From NCBI GenBank assembly GCA_958295495.1, contig OY282352.1, positions 1,984,001-2,048,000 on the forward strand: DNA of 64,000 nt, written 5' to 3'. The position numbers and the translations under genes are program-made. The notes under the pieces are model-generated. The model was not told where the DNA came from. It ran no database searches and saw only the letters and a program-made list of their open reading frames with translations. Within the stretch, counting starts at the first letter, position 1, and the number at the start of each line of letters is the position of its first letter. The stretch is from an uncultured Latescibacterota bacterium. GTDB lineage: Bacteria > Latescibacterota > UBA2968 > UBA8231. Shown here piece after piece: positions 61,694 through 64,000 of the stretch.

Positions 61694-62653
61694 TTATTTC
61701 TTGCTGGCGGCGACTGAGTTTTTGAGCACGCCGATCCCGGAGATCTCGATTTCGACCTTGTCGCCCTTTTTCATAAAGGTGCCGGTGGTCGCGCCGACGC
61801 CCGAGATGGTGCCGGTGCTGATCAGGTCGCCCGGCTCTAAGGTAATAATCGCCGAGATGTACTCGATGATCTTATCAACCGGGTAGAGCATCTGGCCGGT
61901 GTTGTTGTGTTGCTTGCGCTCGCCGTTGATGTACGTGCTGATGTCGAGGACTTGCGGATCGGGAATGTCGTCGCGGGTGACGATCCAAGGGCCCTGCGGG
62001 GCAAAGGTGTCGAGCCATTTGCCGTTGAGCCAGTCGAACCACTCGTCGCGCGGGCGGCTGTCGGTGCGCTTCTTGATGACCAAGTCGCGCTCGGACACGT
62101 CGTTCATCACGGTGTATCCGGCCACGTATTTGAGCGCGTCCTTGGCTTTAACGCCCTTGGCCTTGCGGCCAATGACCACCGCCAACTCGCCTTCCCAGTC
62201 TATCGAGCGGGCCACCGGCGGGATCAAAATTTTGTCGCCCGGGCCGACAACCGTAGTCGTCGGCGGCTTCATAAAGACGCGCGGGGTTTCCTCGTCTTGG
62301 GTCTCCATTTTGCCGCCGCCTTCTTCGATGTGGTCTTGGTAGTTGCCGGCCAAGCAGAACACCTTGCGCGGGTTGGGCACGGGAGCGCGGAGGCGGACCT
62401 TGCTGAGGGCGTGGATGGTCTTGCCGTTGGGCTTCTTATCTGCGGCACTCGCGGCGGCTTTTTTGGCGGCGCTCAGGCCCTTGGCACCAGCGGTGAGCAA
62501 GGCCAGCATATCGGTAAAGAAGGGATGTATTTTGCGCTTTTCTTGGCGGGCCAAGACGCGGTCGGCCGCCCTGAGATCGACGACCACGGAGTCATCGGCT
62601 ACGACGGCACCCACGAATTGTTCGCCAGCGGCAGAGTACGTGACCAGTTTCAC
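61694..62653 (-). CDS. Fumarylacetoacetate hydrolase family protein
   Basis: A 319-aa protein starting at GTG 62653 behind a strong AGGAGGAAA site. The metal and active-site pattern of the FAH fold is present: NYQDHIEEGG (catalytic His), DWEGELAVVIGRKA with metal Glu residues, GYTVMNDVSERDLV, and DLISTGTISGVG. Members hydrolyse or decarboxylate beta-diketones or 2-oxo acids made when aromatic or sugar acids are degraded. It heads the operon with two transporters and a PhyH oxygenase. Confidence 0.92.
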   Translation of the reverse strand: MKLVTYSAAGEQFVGAVVADDSVVVDLRAADRVLARQEKRKIHPFFTDMLALLTAGAKGLSAAKKAAASAADKKPNGKTIHALSKVRLRAPVPNPRKVFCLAGNYQDHIEEGGGKMETQDEETPRVFMKPPTTTVVGPGDKILIPPVARSIDWEGELAVVIGRKAKGVKAKDALKYVAGYTVMNDVSERDLVIKKRTDSRPRDEWFDWLNGKWLDTFAPQGPWIVTRDDIPDPQVLDISTYINGERKQHNNTGQMLYPVDKIIEYISAIITLEPGDLISTGTISGVGATTGTFMKKGDKVEIEISGIGVLKNSVAASKK

Positions 62654-62744
62654 GGTTTCCTCCTGTGAAAAGGGTTTATGCGCCGACCAAATGGCCGGTC
62701 ATTGCATTGGTAAATTGGGCAGGGACAATTTATATTCGGGCGTC

Positions 62745-63320
62745 ATGCCAAAAGAATACAAAGAATACTTCGTCCATCCCAGCACTTACGTCGATGAGCC
62801 GGTCGCCATTGGCGCGGGGACTCATATATGGCATTTCTGCCACCTGATGCCCGAGGCACAGATCGGCCAAAACTGCAATCTCGGCCAGAACGTCTATATT
62901 GACCGCGGCGTGGTGATCGGCGACGGCTGCAAGATACAGAACAACGTTTCGCTCTACAAGGGAGTTACGCTCGAAGACGAGGTTTTCTGCGGCCCGTCAA
63001 TGGTATTCACCAACGTCGTTACCCCGCGCGCCTTTATCGACCGCCGCCGCGAGTTCCAAGAGACGCGAGTGCGAAGGGGGGCTTCGCTGGGGGCCAACTC
63101 AACCATTGTTTGCGGTGTCGAAATCGGTGCTTATGCCCTCATTGGTGCCGGCGCGGTCGTAACCCGCGACGTGCCGGCATACTCGCTGATAACCGGCGTA
63201 CCGGGGCGACAGACGGGCTGGGCCTGCCGCTGTGGGGTCACGCTGGGCGGTGATCTGGTGTGTGCGGAGTGCGGCGCGGGCTACGTGGAAGAAGAAGGGC
63301 GGCTGCGACCGCTGCCTTGA
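62745..63320 (+). CDS. Hexapeptide-repeat N-acetyltransferase (WlbB/WbpD-like) with C-terminal zinc ribbon
   Basis: A 191-aa left-handed beta-helix acetyltransferase. MPKEYKEYFVHPSTYVDEP is followed by hexapeptide turns (IGAGTHIWHFCHLMPEAQIG, IGQNCNLGQNVYIDRGVVIG). RRREFQETRVRRGASLGANS matches the sugar-nucleotide 3-N-acetyltransferases WlbB/WbpD, which acetylate UDP-2-acetamido-3-amino-glucuronate in surface-polysaccharide synthesis. The last 35 residues add CRCG and CAECG, a small zinc ribbon. Confidence 0.87.
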   Translation: MPKEYKEYFVHPSTYVDEPVAIGAGTHIWHFCHLMPEAQIGQNCNLGQNVYIDRGVVIGDGCKIQNNVSLYKGVTLEDEVFCGPSMVFTNVVTPRAFIDRRREFQETRVRRGASLGANSTIVCGVEIGAYALIGAGAVVTRDVPAYSLITGVPGRQTGWACRCGVTLGGDLVCAECGAGYVEEEGRLRPLP

Positions 63321-63441
63321 GGCGAGCCGACGGCTGAATTGACCCTTGTGATCGGGCGAATAGGAGCGGGAAATACTTTCGGCGTTCCACATCAGTTTGA
63401 CCGAGCCGACCAGACCGTTTCACTGCTTGCCGATATTGTCT

Positions 63442-64000
63442 TTACCTACGTCGGAATCCTCGAAAGTGGCGCTTCTGAGCTGGTGCTTTGAGCAATTCCG
63501 GGTCTATAGGCGGGTCGGCAGGTTCCCTCGACTTCTGCGGCAAGTATCTATCGTGTTTTTGCCTGAACTCAATGTCGGTCATCGTGCCTTTGGCTTGGTT
63601 ACAACTGCGGCAGGCCAACTGGCAGTTCCGTATGTTGTCCGGGCCGCCGAGGGTCTTCGGAACCATGTGCTCGACTTGGAGTTCGTCGTACCGGTACTGG
63701 TTGCCGCAGTAAACGCACTTGCGTTGCTGCGCGTCGAATAGCAGACGTTTGTCCTCCGCCTTTGGGTCGTCTTCCAGTAAAGCGGTGCGTTCGGAAAAGG
63801 TGTCGGCTTTGCCTATATCGTACTTGCGGGTCTTCTGCTTGTCTTCCGCCTGTTTCGACTTTTTTTTGCGTACCGCTTTGGCTTTCTTGTTGCACTCGAT
63901 ACAGAGGGGGTACCCCACGTCTTTATATACCCCACACTGGGGACACTCATCAATAACGCCTTCCTGAGATTCCTCCCAGTGCTCACGGCACAAGTAGTGG
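63442..64000 (-). CDS. HNH endonuclease, N-terminus cut by window edge
   Basis: A minus-strand frame is open to the window edge (HYLCREHWEE at the edge), so the N-terminus is missing; 185 codons remain. Zinc-finger-like cysteines come first (CPQCGVYKD, LCIECNKKAK), then a basic linker, then an HNH core: CVYCGNQYRYDELQVEHMVP and CQLACRSCNQAKG. HNH nucleases of this sort occur in mobile elements and defence loci. No partner gene is visible before the edge. Bases 63321-63441 show nothing. Confidence 0.85.
   Translation of the reverse strand, partial: HYLCREHWEESQEGVIDECPQCGVYKDVGYPLCIECNKKAKAVRKKKSKQAEDKQKTRKYDIGKADTFSERTALLEDDPKAEDKRLLFDAQQRKCVYCGNQYRYDELQVEHMVPKTLGGPDNIRNCQLACRSCNQAKGTMTDIEFRQKHDRYLPQKSREPADPPIDPELLKAPAQKRHFRGFRRR

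Noticed and set aside
63442..64000. HNH gene as part of a defence or retron system
   Set aside because: Only one partial gene is visible before the window edge; nothing else supports it.

Overview
The window is GC-rich, densely coded DNA from a Gram-negative-type bacterium: it has a TonB-dependent receptor, two likely lipoproteins, a Tat-exported protein and an RmlA. Six phytanoyl-CoA-dioxygenase-like (PhyH) genes and one PhyH fragment lie in 64 kb, alongside HpcH/HpaI aldolases, 2-hydroxyacid dehydrogenases and Gfo/Idh/MocA- and MDR-type oxidoreductases. That mix recalls uncultured lineages such as Latescibacterota or Poribacteria. This placement is an inference from gene content; no rRNA or other decisive marker is present. 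No CRISPR array, intact insertion sequence, rRNA or convincing tRNA was seen.

Layout. 1-4.8 kb: a PhyH gene coupled to a small unknown gene, then an aldo/keto reductase-aldolase pair converging on a dehydrogenase-aldolase pair. 4.9-9 kb: a membrane-anchored hendecad-repeat stalk protein, a PcfJ-like protein, a PhyH-HEAT fusion and an IS200/IS605-like end relic. 9-22 kb is the most rearranged part: a split sodium:solute symporter, a GNAT remnant, a GNAT gene, a cupin, a PhyH fragment fused in frame to a membrane glycosyltransferase-like protein, an Rpn-like remnant, an SDR-PhyH pair, an ammonium transporter, an AbiE toxin gene with a truncated antitoxin, and a tandem pair of mosaic lipoproteins. 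22-30 kb: Gfo/Idh/MocA oxidoreductase, RecQ, and a PhoX-like/TonB receptor pair followed by a deleted copy of the PhoX-like gene. 30-34 kb: birA facing a three-gene biotin-dependent sodium-pump decarboxylase operon. 34-42 kb: rmlA-PhyH, a mandelate-racemase remnant, then a PHP/dehydrogenase/transketolase-like/cyclophilin/EamA series. 42-46 kb: an XRE-ImmA regulator divergent from a fusion of an endonuclease Q-like PHP protein with a UvrD helicase.

46.8-56.1 kb holds eight minus-strand genes with gaps of 2 to 30 bases (MDR dehydrogenase, beta-propeller, EVE, SGNH hydrolase, TPP enzyme, second MDR, PhyH, polA). Ahead of them is a compact RNA unit with a near-consensus promoter, a very strong Shine-Dalgarno, a 12-codon peptide, two hairpins and a perfect 12-bp terminator hairpin followed by seven T. 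It could be an attenuator-type leader or a stand-alone RNA and is the best candidate here for an undescribed element. 56.5-64 kb: metG, a PhyH/MFS/MFS/fumarylacetoacetase-like operon, a sugar N-acetyltransferase and an HNH endonuclease cut by the window edge.

The metabolic genes together suggest catabolism of sugar acids and modified organic compounds (inference). Two of the PhyH proteins, at 34.8 and 49.6 kb, carry His-x-Gly where the other complete ones carry His-x-Asp, so they may not be ordinary hydroxylases.
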